Assembly (NCBI GenBank): GCA_030685235.1
Contig: MU839110.1
Coordinates: 62,001 to 126,000, forward strand
Length of the DNA: 64,000 nt
Origin: Copromyces sp. CBS 386.78
Taxonomy: Eukaryota; Ascomycota; Sordariomycetes; Sordariales; Sordariaceae
Direction: 5' to 3'
Program-made: the position numbers and the translations under genes
Notes under the pieces: generated by a model
Database searches by the model: none
What the model was told of the DNA's origin: nothing
What the model saw: the letters and a program-made list of their open reading frames with translations, nothing else
In this document: piece by piece, positions 10,532-21,560 of the stretch
Position numbering within the stretch: the first letter of the stretch is position 1
Layout: each line of letters starts with the position of its first letter

Positions 10532-13500
10532 TTACAAAGTTCTCCCTCCTGAATCAAAGCCCCCAAACCGAAAAAAGAAATTTCCAAACCTGCTGACAGT
10601 ACTGGGTTCATCGGTCATCACCATTGAGTCCCGACTGTCGTCCTCTCTCTCACCGCCAGTACTTCCCATCTCTGCGTCCGATTCACTCGAGTCCTCATCA
10701 ACCGGATCTACGCCGAGAATGCTGCCGCCGTGCAACAAGTTTCTTGCGTGGAACCGTTCAAGCTCGAGCCGGCGTCTCTCTAGCTCATGCGGACTCGGCG
10801 GGGCTTCTGGCTCTTGCGGTTCCCAGCGGACCAAAAGTCTTCCAGTCTGAGCAATACCCTGTGGAATCGATGATGTAACTTCTTGTTGAGTTTGCCCTGA
10901 TCCTGAAGCAGGTCCTTGCCTCGCCTCAGTTCCCTCCTGTTGTATCGCTTCCGGAACCCGAGTCTGTTGTTCCGCAGCAGCAGCTCCACGTCGGCCCCGC
11001 TTCAATCCAGCAAACAACCCGCTCCCTGCCCTTCCGGCTTTGCCTCCTTCGGGAGCCATGTCCTGTGGCGTCCAGGCTTTTTGTAGGCGGCTTGGGCCTG
11101 GGCCTCTCAGGAGATTATTCTTCCGCCGCGCCCCGATGGCGTATTGACCACCGGCTTTGCGGTTGGTGGGGTTTAGGCGACGTACGAGTGGCGTTGGCGG
11201 TCCTGGTGGTCTTTGGGGCACTAGTGCCGATCCGCCTGGTAGATTGTTGGCCAGCATGAATGCTGTTGGGAGTTTGAGCTGGGGTTGTTGTGGCGGTTGT
11301 ACTTGGATCTGCGGGAAAAGCGGCACTTGAGCCTGCTGTGGTACTTGATGCTGCTGCGGTACCTGAGCCTGTTGAGGCGCCCAGTTCTGTTGAGGCGGCC
11401 GATTCTCCTGTAGCGGCTGATTCGGCTGCTGAGCAGGCGGTCGATACATCCCGCCTACCTTTCTTTGCCCTCCCTGAGCCGCCACTCCGCGATTAATCAT
11501 GTTGGCGAGGAGCTGCGGCTTATTTCCTTGGAACCTTGCCAAATCCCGAGGCAAAAAGGGCACCACGGAACTTGCAGGCAACGGAGCGGGACTCTGGAAC
11601 CTCACTTGCTTTTGAGGAGGGTTCGGCTGTAGAGGCGTTTTCTGGATGCCGCCGGACTTGGTATGCGGAAGGAGACGGACGCTTGTACCCCCAAGTGCTG
11701 CGAGCCGTTTATTGGTGGGAGGTGATGGCCCTCCACGTCCCTGTCGTGCCGCTTGCGCTCTCGATGATGCTCGTGCTATTGAGGCCGCCACTGCTGCTGC
11801 GGCTGCGGCTGGGGTCGCGGCTGGGGTCGAACTGCTTGCCGCGGGGGAGTCAGAGGGCACGACGAAGGCGCGGACTCGTCCGGCTACCGCGTTGGTCGGA
11901 CCGGCCTTGGGCGGTGGTAAACGCGGGATTATGGGTGCCGGTGAAGGTTCTGCTGCGGTTGCCTCTAGTGCTGCTTGGATGCGCTCCTTTGGACTTGGTC
12001 TCTTTGCTGGTGTTCCCACTGCTGGAGTTTGAGCAGCTACTGGAGCCGCTGGAGCTGCTGGTCCTGCCGTTGCTTCTTGGGCAGGGTCTCGGGGATTGAG
12101 AAGAACCTTTGCTTGTGGAGGTTGCTTCAAGTTGGCTTTGATGGCTTGAAGAACGGCTTTTACCTCGTCTCTTGGGGGTACCTGGGGTATCTGGGGTATC
12201 TGTTCCACTTGAACACCACTGGGCTTTCTGCGTGGACGCCCGAAAGGACCCTTTCCTGGGGTTTCTACGGCCTGGGGCTGTTGAGGAGCAGGATTCTGGG
12301 GTGTCGGTGTTGCCGGTTGAATGTTAAGAGCCTTCGGAATCCTCGCTGCAAACGCTGGCTTTTTCTGATCCATGACTTGCTTGATGGACTGCAACTTGGG
12401 CCACCTTCCGGGGATCTTGAAAGTGAAGTCATAGGAGTCGGCAAGGCCGCCAAGGCGACGCTGTTTAGCGGGCGACAAACCGGCCAACTCGGGTATCTTG
12501 TTGTTGCCCCAAGGAGGTTTGGTGGGATTCTTTACGGTAGCAGAACTCTCAGCTTTATCTTTATCTTCCCCTGGCACTTCAAAGACTGGCGTCGGTCTTG
12601 CTGGTCCTGGGACTCCCGGTTGTTCGAAGAATTTTGCAGCCCACTGACGGGCCTCGCCTTCCGACAAACCCTCCCACTCGGTCGTCGTCTTCTCGTGGAT
12701 CCAGTCCCACAGCTGCTTCGCCTCGGGCCGCATGGCAGGCTGGTCGGCCATGCACAGGACTATGGCGGCACGGAGGTCCTCGTCGATGTGATTGTACCTC
12801 GCATGGTTGAGGAGGCCGCCCCAGGACCAGAAGCGAGGGTTGCCCTGATCATCTTTTTCAGTGGCTTGAGCTCGACCCGGACGGTGGCTAGGAGGCCGGA
12901 GGTCTTTGACCCAGTACGGAAACGGCATTCGAGAGGGCTTATGGAGCGTTACGAGACACCACATGATTTGACCGACCCAGTACAGATTCGTTTTCCAGGT
13001 GTAGTTGCCGGCGATGTTAGGGTGGATGTTGACCGCTGTCAATGGCGTGTACTTGATGTAGTCCCATTCGGGGTGGAATTGTTCCTGGTAGGTGAAGAGG
13101 TTTGTGTTAGTTACATGCAAACTGGAATACTAATGTCGAGCTACTGACAGGTGTTGTCGTGGTAGGATAGGAAAGGGAAGAGTGTATTGGGAGAAGAAGA
13201 CACTTACCGGTGCAAGCCAACCCGCTGATGGCTTGCCACAGTATCTTGACCCCCACATTTTGAAGCTAAGAGGAGAAGGTCAGCCGAATGTACTCGAACT
13301 CAAAGCCATGAGTTGGAATTCTTCATCCCGATGCTGAACTCACAAATCATTTTTCACAGTGGCCATGTTTTCACCCAAGCCAAGATCAGCTATCTACGAC
13401 CCAGGCACAAGTCATTGTCAGCAGCTGATGATAGCTTTTCATCTTATGGTAAGTCACTCACTTTGATATTTGGTGTTATCGAATGCGAATCTCGAGTGGG

Positions 13501-14868
13501 CACGTTGAAGTCTCCGACAAGGACTACACAATCACACATCAGCAAGCCGTTTGGAGTCTACAGGGTCGATGTCCCGAGAAAAGAGCCACTCACTATTCGC
13601 TAGATCTAAGTCCAAGTGTATAAACTCATCCCTATCAAATTTGGCCAGATCCTCTCTCTTTGGCAGCCGCTCTTCCATTATGGGGCCCGTCCTTCCTCCA
13701 GTTTCGCTATACTCCTGATAGTGTCGAGGGGGGTGGGCCATGGCGAGAACGCCCTTGAACACTGTTTGAGATAATCATCAGCACGATACTTTCTTTTCCG
13801 CTTGTCTCCTTCCCCATACGAGGGGTGATACTTACAACACTCAAAGATCAACCAAAGCACTTTGCTATGAAACTTCTCTCCCGAGTGGGCCATCTTCCTA
13901 ATCCACAAGTCAAAGTCACCACGCCACATCGGCTCAATTACCAGCAAGTCTGGATGTGTGTTGATGTTGTATTCTCCGTAACTGCGTCGTTGGGTTCCTT
14001 GTTCTTTGGCTCTATCTTGTTTGGCCATAAGGTGAGCTCTCGCTCGCTCGAAGATAGCCCTTGCAAGCGGACCGCGGGGTGCTGCTTGTCTGGGCGCCTG
14101 TCCCGAAGCTGGCGCCGCCACTACCGGTCTTCCACCGCCTGGGGCTTGCTCATCTGTCAAACGCGTCTTCTTGGCAACGTGGAAGGCCTCATCTGCCGCA
14201 TCGCCAGCGTGCTTCCTTTTTATTGCCGGTGCACCTGGTGGCAGTGCAATGTTGTTCTTGCCTTTGTGCTGCCCGTCGTCCTCCACCACGACACATTGCA
14301 CCACGTGCGCGGCTCGGGCAACTCGGATATGATTCTGCTTCTCCTGCAGGAAATGCTCCCTGGCTTTCTCCTTCAAGTTCATCTTGACCACCACTTTCTG
14401 CAACTTTCCCTCTTTGGGTTGCGCCAGCTCAGCAAGCAGCACGGCACCCATTCCTCCCCACCCCATCACCTTCTTGATACGAAACTCCGAGTTTGTCTCG
14501 AGGAACTGCCTCGTCCTGGCAATCGCATCCTTGACATTCTGAGGTTGCGGCCCAAACCGATCGCCCAACTGCGGCGCAGCCTGTGCCTGGCCAGGCGGCG
14601 CATGAGGCTGCCGGCGGGAAAAGGGGGTTATGTCGTACATCTGGTTGGCGCCGAACAAGGGGTTGGTGAAGTGGTCCTTCCACATGGGCCCGGGAATGGG
14701 CGGTATCCATTTCCTTTTCTGCGCATGATGCTCGGGCGTGTCTCGAAGGTGCAGCTGCCCTTTCCGGTAGAGAACGCATGGGTAGCCCATGTCCTGCTGG
14801 AAGCGAAGCATTTCGCGCCGGATGGCGCGCTGCTCCACGTCGCCGTAGGGGTCGGCTGGGTTCGCCAT
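10532..14868 (-). CDS. diverged protein-kinase-like protein with long Pro/Gln-rich tail
   Basis: Six exons on the minus strand: 14868-13836, 13761-13594, 13523-13462, 13393-13344, 13265-13208 and 13084-10532. All junctions keep frame, giving 1,307 residues. A kinase fold is readable: Gly-rich loop GWGGMG (136-141), the ATP-Lys in VVVK (~162), catalytic loop HLDLDLAN (393-400) instead of HRDLKxxN, metal-binding DLG (424-426) instead of DFG, and APE at 456-458 in GWLAPE, followed by a C-lobe with MRPEAKQL. Asp395, Asn400 and Asp424 are present, so activity is possible but altered. Residues ~600-1307 are Pro/Gln/Ala-rich, probably disordered, with basic patches. I know no characterised orthologue; it resembles poorly described lineage-specific fungal kinase-like proteins. 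The splice model rests on reconstructing kinase motifs across introns. Confidence 0.8.
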
Positions 14869-15082
14869 GTTTGTTGCCCGACTTGGAGGTTCAATTTATG
14901 TGAGAGAAGGTTGTGGTTGTGGTTGTGGTTGTGTTGTTGGTGAGGGAGTAAAGAGGTTATGGTAAGGTAGTTGTTCAGAAGATGGTGTGAGTGAAGGAGA
15001 GGAACAAGAGACAGGGAAAGAGATGTGTGGATGACGTTGATCCGCTTTCCTTGAAGGTGGTCCGTAGTGCGTGCCCGGTCAG
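14869..15082. other. upstream region of the kinase-like gene
   Basis: Upstream of the start at 14868 is a (TTGTGG)n-type microsatellite (about 14908-14940) and purine-rich plus-strand sequence, probably promoter and 5' leader. Nothing else is seen. Confidence 0.4.
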
Positions 15083-15451
15083 TCAGTCAGTCAGAAAATA
15101 TCGAGTCTCTCTCCCTCGAGACTTCCCGGGGCACAGCTTGCTAAGGTGGTAGTAAGCAAAGCAAAACTGCCGAGGATGATGTTGTAAGCTGACTCGCCCG
15201 CCTGGTGGGCAGGGAATGCTGGAAGTTTGGGAAATAGAGGAGGGAAGGAAGGAAGGAGGAGAAGAAGAACAAGGAGATCGAATTGCTTGTTCTGATGACG
15301 GTTGGACTGGCCCGCGATAGAAAGAGTTATACGACGCAGACTGCTGGTATTGCCGAGAGGCCTGGCTCTGGCACTCTGGCAATGGTCCCTGACTGTTGCT
15401 ATCAAACCCACTCGTTGTAGTGGGAGTTGACGGATGTCGCCGAGTTGACAT
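15083..15451 (-). CDS. possible small hypothetical protein inside a local duplication
   Basis: An ATG-initiated frame of 122 codons encodes a Ser/Gln/Pro-rich start (SGFDSNSQGP, YQQSASYNSFY) and then a low-complexity Ser/Pro stretch. The first half lies in unit 1 of a diverged duplication whose second unit is at 15463-15907. No domain is recognised. It could be a fragment of a larger spliced gene or non-coding; the weak codon quality of the second half argues for caution. Confidence 0.25.
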   Translation of the reverse strand: MSTRRHPSTPTTTSGFDSNSQGPLPECQSQASRQYQQSASYNSFYRGPVQPSSEQAIRSPCSSSPPSFLPSSISQTSSIPCPPGGRVSLQHHPRQFCFAYYHLSKLCPGKSRGRETRYFLTD

Positions 15452-15907
15452 ACGCTTAGGTTGGAAGTTTGGGAAATAGAGGAGGGAAGGCAGGAGGAGA
15501 AGAAGAAGAAGGAGGAGGAGGAGGAGGAGGAGGAGGAAGAGGGAAAGAGGTCGGAGTGAGCCGAACGGCTCTGGATGAGGGACACAAGTCTGGGGTCCTT
15601 GGCGAAGATGGAAGCCGCGGCGGCACGGTCAAGGTTCTTCTGTGACGAACAATTCTTTTTTTTAGTATCGGTCCAGAAGACAACCGAAGCCTCGGCAGTA
15701 GCAGAATTCTTTTTACTCACCCTCCTTGATGCTGGCAACACTGGGCTGTTGAAGCGCTTGCCGTTCTGATGACGGTTGATGGACTGGCCGGGACGCGAGC
15801 TCGATAGAAAGAGTTGTACGATGCAAGCTTGCTGGTAAGTGGAGGTTTTGTTGACAAGATTCTGACAATGGTTGCTAACTGCGCTTATCAAACCACTCGT
15901 TGTAGTG
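15221..15907. repeat. diverged local tandem duplication
   Basis: Unit 1 (about 15221-15426) and unit 2 (about 15463-15907) share, in the same order, GGAAGTTTGGGAAATAGA (15221, 15463), TCTGATGACGGTTG (about 15291, 15765), GATAGAAAGAGTT (about 15316, 15802) and CACTCGTTGTAG (about 15409, 15894). Unit 2 carries about 230 extra bases, including an (AGG)n run near 15511-15537. Both copies kept normal composition, so they were not heavily mutated by RIP. Confidence 0.7.
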
Positions 15908-15945
15908 CGAGCTGGCCGACGAGCGAGAGTGACGAGAGAGTGATT

Positions 15946-16542
15946 TTAGTTGCCGGCGCTGTTGGCGCTGGAGGGGGAGGAACCGGCGGCGGCGGTGGTG
16001 TCGTCGCCGCTAGGAGGGGCGGTCTTGTCGCCCTCGTCCTCTTCCTCTGCCTCTTTGTCGGTGATCCAGCCCGACTCAGTCTCCCCGATGGTGACCTCGT
16101 CACTTTGGGTGTGGGGGCCTGCTATGTGGGTCTCCTCGGTAGTGACTTTGGGGCCCTTGTAGATGCCGTCCTTCCTCTTGGTGATCTTCCTGATGGTGAC
16201 AAGCTTGACGGTGGTGATCGTCGTGGTGATGCGGACTTGTTCTTCTTTGATGAAGATCTCGTTCTTCCCAGCATGTGGGTTGGGGATGGGGTATTGATAC
16301 TCCACGTCGGTGCTCTTGTCAGAGCCGAAGTTGAACTCGGACTCGACGTACTCAGGCTGGGTCTGGGGCAGATGTTGGTGCTGGTGCTGCGACTGGAGAT
16401 GTTCCTCTTGATGGGGATGGTGATGATCGAGGAACAGTCGGTCCTCGACCTCAGGGGTAGTAGTGGACTGGCCATTATGGCCATCCGTGGCCGGGCTCTG
16501 CGCCTCGGCAGTGGGGCTCTGCTGCTCCCGGTTTTGGTTCAT
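15946..16542 (-). CDS. hypothetical low-complexity acidic protein
   Basis: A single open frame of 198 residues begins at an ATG. Residues 1-65 are Gln/His/Ser-rich (HHHPHQEEH, QHQHQHL). A central segment (~95-150) has regular beta-like Thr/Val/Ile/Lys runs around TVKLVTIRKITKRKDG. The tail is acidic (KEAEEEDEGD), then Ala/Ser-rich. There is no signal peptide, membrane segment or recognised domain. A likely 5'-leader intron (16620-16548, GTAAGT...TTAG) ends five bases before the ATG; the upstream exon joins in frame but has no ATG, so I start at 16542. A frame this long with sustained composition suggests a real gene, function unknown. Confidence 0.55.
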   Translation of the reverse strand: MNQNREQQSPTAEAQSPATDGHNGQSTTTPEVEDRLFLDHHHPHQEEHLQSQHQHQHLPQTQPEYVESEFNFGSDKSTDVEYQYPIPNPHAGKNEIFIKEEQVRITTTITTVKLVTIRKITKRKDGIYKGPKVTTEETHIAGPHTQSDEVTIGETESGWITDKEAEEEDEGDKTAPPSGDDTTAAAGSSPSSANSAGN

Positions 16543-16547
16543 CTTGG

Positions 16548-16620
16548 CTAATGAAGCTGATTAGCTGATTTTGGTCGTTGAGAACAATGGAATGTTGTCT
16601 TTGAGACAAAGAAGACTTAC
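16548..16620 (-). other. probable 5'-leader intron of the 16542 gene
   Basis: On the minus strand a GTAAGT donor at 16620 and a CATTAG acceptor ending at 16548, preceded by a GCTAATC branch-like sequence, bound 73 bases just upstream of the start codon. Confidence 0.45.
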
Positions 16621-18766
16621 AACTGGGTGTTGAGTGGTGGTGTTGGTCAAAGAACTGATGGTGATGTTTCCGGGAGGGAGGGGCACTGGGAGAACAAAGA
16701 ACGGGAGTGTGAGAAGGAGTTGAAATACCGCCCACTCACAACAATGGGCTGCTGGTAATTCTGCTTTGAGTGAAATCCAGTGAGCTACGCGTCATTCCTT
16801 GTTTGCTATCTGAATTAGGCAACGCACATTTCGAGTTTTTCGTTGCCCAGCCAGCTGCAGCTCCTTCCTCAACATCTCTCACAATGGGATTTTTTAAAAC
16901 TCCCTGTTCAAATGATTGGATGCTATCGAGTCTTGTAACTTTGAAGAGTTCAGATGAAATTTCTGAGTCGAAATCTGGAAATGGCATCAAACGCAAGATA
17001 GACCAAAACGGCTAGCTTCGCAGAAAGATAACTCCACCTGTGTCGACTTGATGATCTTCTGATATTCCCTCGTCTGATCTCGTCAAGCAAGAACCCGACG
17101 TGTGTCAAGGATACCTTACTCTCTCTCAGGCAGACGTTCTGGAAGCGCGCGCGGAAGTGCTAGCGTCCCGTGAACTCTGAGCTTGAGCTATTACAAAGGA
17201 AGGAGCTCATCACTTGTGTGGTACCTCTAGCTGGAGACTAAGCGGCCGAGTTGGGAAAGAGTGCCCCCGAATCGGTCAGGCAGGCTGTTCGAGGAATTTG
17301 CTAGCCGGCAGGCCCGCAAAAGTGCACGCCGTCATTACACCGGTTTGATTGGGCATATCGAGGGATGCTAATGTCATTGATTATGGTTATTACATGTGAT
17401 GGGTAGGTAATTTGGAGCGCCTGGATGACTGCCACAGCTTCTGCAATCAAGCTGTCTCTCAACAATTCTGAGCGCCACGCCATTTCTGCTTGCTTTAGAC
17501 CTTGCCGAGAGATGGATAAAAGTCCCTCCCCAGCAGGCCATTAGGCAAAACATGACCAACCTCCTTACCTCTCAACAACATTGATGAAGGATTGAAGGTT
17601 CTCGGTGGATTCAATTGTCTAATTCTTACTGCGTCCAGCTTTTGCCGCCAGGCTAGCTTCTTTTGAGTCATAGATGTTGTTATATACTAATATTCGAGAA
17701 TGGAAATAGCGTAGTATCTTTTCCCGAACTTTAAAAGTCCTCGACATATTTGTGAGTGTCTTGGATACTATGTCCAACGTACTTCAACATACCTGCTCAG
17801 TCCAATTGCTTGAAAATTCCTTGAAAAGCATCTATTTGTCTTCGGTGCTAAGATGCCACGGCTATTGTTCTTTAAAGAACATCAAGTAGTAGTGTTTGTA
17901 AGTTTATAGTATATAATGGTAAACGGAACAAAAGGTTTGAAGACAGTTCATCTACCCTTCTTTCAACCACATCCCGGCTTCTTTATTATAATGCTTTAAA
18001 CTCCTTAGCAGTAGCTTCATGCTGCTTAAGGTAATTGCTTGATTCAACGTCTGACTTCTATTCCGACACTATCAATTGCTTTACGCGGCTTACACCGAGC
18101 TTCAACACACATAACAGCGTCCAATTTCCTCCATCTGTCCCTCAACTCTGGTGTCTTCTTTTCTATCTCTACCTTGTATTATACCCTTGCACCAAGAATG
18201 CTATGTGAAGAGATTACTCCATGTTGCCTGGGCAGTTGAGCGTTTGGTGATATTCTTCTTTTCGTTGGAGTGGTGTCTGTCATAGTGGGCAAAAGATGTT
18301 AGTTCAGGCCCGGCACCTAAGTCGTGAACAGAGGTGAGAGGAAGAAGGCTTAAAACCAAACGTACTCGCATTCTTTGCCACATAGCTAGCCATACTATCC
18401 TTCACGGGACCAGCGGAGCATATCATAACATGCCCTGATCTGTTAAGTGCCGAAGGTGTTTGTAGTCGTCTGGAATGCCCCTCAGGTTATCCTATAGGGC
18501 CTGACCGTGGTACCCCACCTCCAGAAATCCAGCTTCGTTCGCCATGGTCGTGTGGAAAATAGAAAGGAAAGGCTACTGGAACCTATTTCCTTCAGCGATG
18601 GGACAGTCCAACTCGAACAAGGTAAGCCCCTGGACATTTTGGCTTAGTCTGGGACTGTAGAGTGGTCAACGCCAGTTGCGGCAGTCCGATCTCCAGTCTC
18701 ACTCTCTCGATGGGGAAGTACGTCAGATCCGTCAGCGTACCTGCTACACAGTAGGCGGCTCGTCCC
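16621..18766. other. intergenic, no supported gene
   Basis: Only frames under about 90 codons without motifs are present. The part near 17620-18030 is locally AT-rich. Nothing else can be supported. Confidence 0.5.
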
Positions 18767-18860
18767 TTATTCCTCTCGCTTCTTGCCAAACAGGTTGGCC
18801 AGCGACTTCTTCTTATTGAGCTTTTGTCTTTGTGATCCGCCCGACTGGTTCGCTGCATCG

Positions 18861-18895
<35 letters not shown>

Positions 18896-19289
18896 GCGTG
18901 GTCCAGTCGGGAGAGGAATAGACACCGAAATTCCTGCACCTCCTTGCCTTGTCCCGAGGCGCGCTCTCTTCTCGCTTGGCTAGGTCCCGAGCTTCTATTT
19001 TGCACGATCCCTCCGTATGTGGAAGTTGTCTTTCGTCTCGGTGGTGTCAAGACTGCTCCGTTGGCCTTGAAGATGAAGTTGTAACTCGCGTTTGGTGTTC
19101 TTCGGCCGAGAGATGATCAAACGGCAATTGAATGCATCCGTGGAGGAACTGTCGGAGCTTGTGTACGTCAGTAGATGGACAACAAAGAAAGGGATTTGTG
19201 AGAGGCAGCAAATGGACAATACAATGCTTACCTTGATTATCCCCAGGTGAACTTCGGGATGGATTCCCATCCTGATTCTGGTTGCTCAT
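18767..19289 (-). pseudogene. broken or unresolved Asn-rich, basic hypothetical gene
   Basis: An ATG at 19289 opens a short exon (MSNQNQDGNPSRSSPGDNQ) ending at a GTAAGC donor, with a CTGAC branch and an ACACAAG acceptor about 75 bases on. The spliced frame meets TGA after 12 codons, then stays open and coding-like (SYNFIFKANGAVL, TPPRRKTTSTYGG). In another frame the 3' part encodes a plausible terminus: a poly-Asn run from the (GTT)n microsatellite, then QRQKLNKKKSLANLFGKK and a stop at 18767. One stop (CGA to TGA would fit) plus an unexplained frame change suggest a decaying gene, or introns I cannot place. No family recognised. Confidence 0.3.
18860..18896. repeat. (GTT)n microsatellite
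   Basis: About twelve GTT units; on the minus strand they read AAC and would encode an Asn run in the broken gene here. Confidence 0.9.
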
Positions 19290-20372
19290 GCGGTCCAAGG
19301 CCTTCACGTACGCGGCACAAATTGGTCGACCAGCGGTTTGTAACGACGAGAGGCAACCTGTAAGATTGGAGATTTGGAGGTCGCATTTTGGGCTCTCAGA
19401 AGACAGCTCCTCCTTGATTTTCTCTTATTCTGCCGTTGCTTTGTAGAAACTTTGGGTTGAGATGGTATGCTGGTTCCTTAGGCAGTTCGGAAGCGGGGGA
19501 ATGGCGGGAGGACTCGATGGGTTGGAGGTCTGGTGGTCTGGAGAGAAAGTGACCGCGTTAGTTACATCTGGTATGATAGCAGGAAAATGAATCGAGTAGG
19601 GAAGAGAGGCAGAAATACTGACTTTGCTTGTCCATTGCGTGTTGATTGTTCAAGGCAGGGGCAAGTTTGAGCGCACAACTGTTGTTGGGTGGGAACTGGA
19701 AAACGGTGAGGTAGTCGCAACTGCGGTTCCTGCATGCGCCAGCAGTTGCAGCTGCATAATTCAATGATCTGCCCTTGGTTCCGACAAGACTTTATGGAGC
19801 CATTGACCTCATCACATTCGCGGTTCCATTCAGTATTCATTGACCAACATTAAATGCATCATGGTGTTTTGATTCTTTTCACTATCCTATCAACAATGCC
19901 ATGTCTCAAACGTGGCACTTCGCATCATCTAGCAATTTCCCGTGGGACTCTTCACCAACATCCTTGATCTACCCAAGCAAACGAACAAATCCTTCTTACA
20001 CAAGCAGCAAACAAGGGATCAAGAGCTTTGAGGAGCGCTTGTTTTTATGGTTACCAGCGCAACAGCGTGTTGCTTTACACAAGCATGGAATAAACGTTTT
20101 CACGGCGAGACCCAAATTCACGACACAACGCTGAAGATACGAAGGGAAGAACACACGAATGTCTGAATGCATTTGGTTCTATGTTCTATCTGAGCATGAA
20201 AACGGGAAATCTCCCTCTGATGACAATCACCCAAGGCGTGGAGAGTTGAGCCAGGACGAACAATGCAGAGGTTTGAATCTCTCTTCATGCGACACACAGC
20301 CAACCTATGACGAGAGACGAAGACCGCCGCGAGCGCGAAGGAAAACATGATCAAGCCAGCCATCACCGAAAG
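19290..20372. other. intergenic, no supported gene
   Basis: Short overlapping frames only, with no motifs; mildly AT-rich toward 19850-20050. Confidence 0.5.
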
Positions 20373-21560
20373 GAATGTCCCTCACTAGGTACTCTACGAA
20401 CAAGACTATCCAGGCCAATGAAATGATCAAGTGAAAGGATGATGAGATGTTCCTCACTACGGACCACAGACATGGAGAAGGTCTGAGTCATGAAAGCAGA
20501 GGTGTTGATCTAGCCCTGAGACCGACAAGCCATGGTAAAGGCAGGTCGGGTGAGAAACGGGCGAAGTCAGCTATCTACTCTACGCTATCTACTCTACGAG
20601 AATGTCCCTCACTACGAGCCAAGGCATGGGAAAGCCAGGGCGTTCAGGCAGAGGTGTTTTTTCTAGCCCTGTGACCGACAAGCCATGGAGAAGGCAGGTC
20701 GGGCTGGCAGCGGGCAAAGTCAGCTATCTACTCTACGCTATCTACTCTACGGAAATGTCCCTCACTACAAGCCAAGGCATGGGAAAGCCAGGGCGTTCAG
20801 GCAGAGGTGTTTTTTCTAGCCCTGTGACCGACAAGCCATGGAGAAGGCAGGTCGGGCTGGCAGCGGGCAAAGTCAGCTATCTACTCTACGCTATCTACTC
20901 TACGGAAATGTCCCTCACTACGAGCCAAGGCATGGAAAAGCCAAGGCCATAAAGGCAGAGGTGTTGATCTAGCCCTGATACCGACAAGTCATGGAGAAGA
21001 CAAGTCGGGTGGCAGCGGGCAAACAACTGATGAAGTCAGCAGTAAAAACAGAAGGAAATGTACCGCACTAGCAACCAAGGCATGAGAAAGCCACGGTCTG
21101 TGGGCGCCCGCTCCTTTGCAGGAGGAGGCTTCTGCGGCGGCCTTACTGACCCTGTTCTAGCCCTGTATTGGTCACTGACAAGCCATGGGGAAGGCAAGTC
21201 GGTTAGGCAGAGGGCGAAGAAATGACCAAGCCAGCAGTCAAGAAAAAGGGAGGGGGGGTGTACCGCATTACGAACCAAGGCATGGGAGAAGCCACGGTCT
21301 TAAACGTGTTAGCGGCGGCCTTATGAACATTGTTCTAGCCCTGTATTGTGTCACCGACAAGCCATGGAGAAGGCAAGTCAGTTAAGCAGAGGGCGAAGGC
21401 ATGATCAAATGAAGGAAGGGGGGAATGTTCCCACTCACCGTTACCCTGACATGGAGAAAGCCAGGGGGACTGTTGGCGGTACCAACAGTTGGCCGGGTCA
21501 TGTTCATCTAGTCCGTCAATGTCCATCGAACAAGCCATGAAGAAAGGCAGATCGGGTGGC
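20373..21560. repeat. minisatellite array with ~153-bp unit
   Basis: The array is anchored by AATGTCCCTCACTA-like starts at about 20373, 20446, 20601, 20754, 20907, 21057, 21257 and 21424. Each unit contains CCAAGGCATGG, CTAGCCCTG, GACAAGCCATGGAGAAGGCA and GTCGGG..GGCAGCGGGCAAA blocks. The two central units (20601-20753 and 20754-20906) are 153 bases each and nearly identical, with an internal doublet of CTATCTACTCTACG. Flanking units diverge progressively and vary in length (73-200 bases). Because 153 is a multiple of three, one frame runs through the centre as a 51-residue repeat, but nothing else indicates translation. Confidence 0.9.

Noticed and set aside
11536..13147. Plus-strand frames of 187 and 390 codons over the kinase-like gene
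   Set aside because: They are Leu/Arg-rich shadows of the Pro/Gln-rich minus-strand tail; the minus strand carries kinase motifs and consistent introns.
20602..20952. 116-codon frame with a 51-residue repeat
   Set aside because: It exists because the minisatellite unit is a multiple of three; no start context, domain or flanking exon supports translation.
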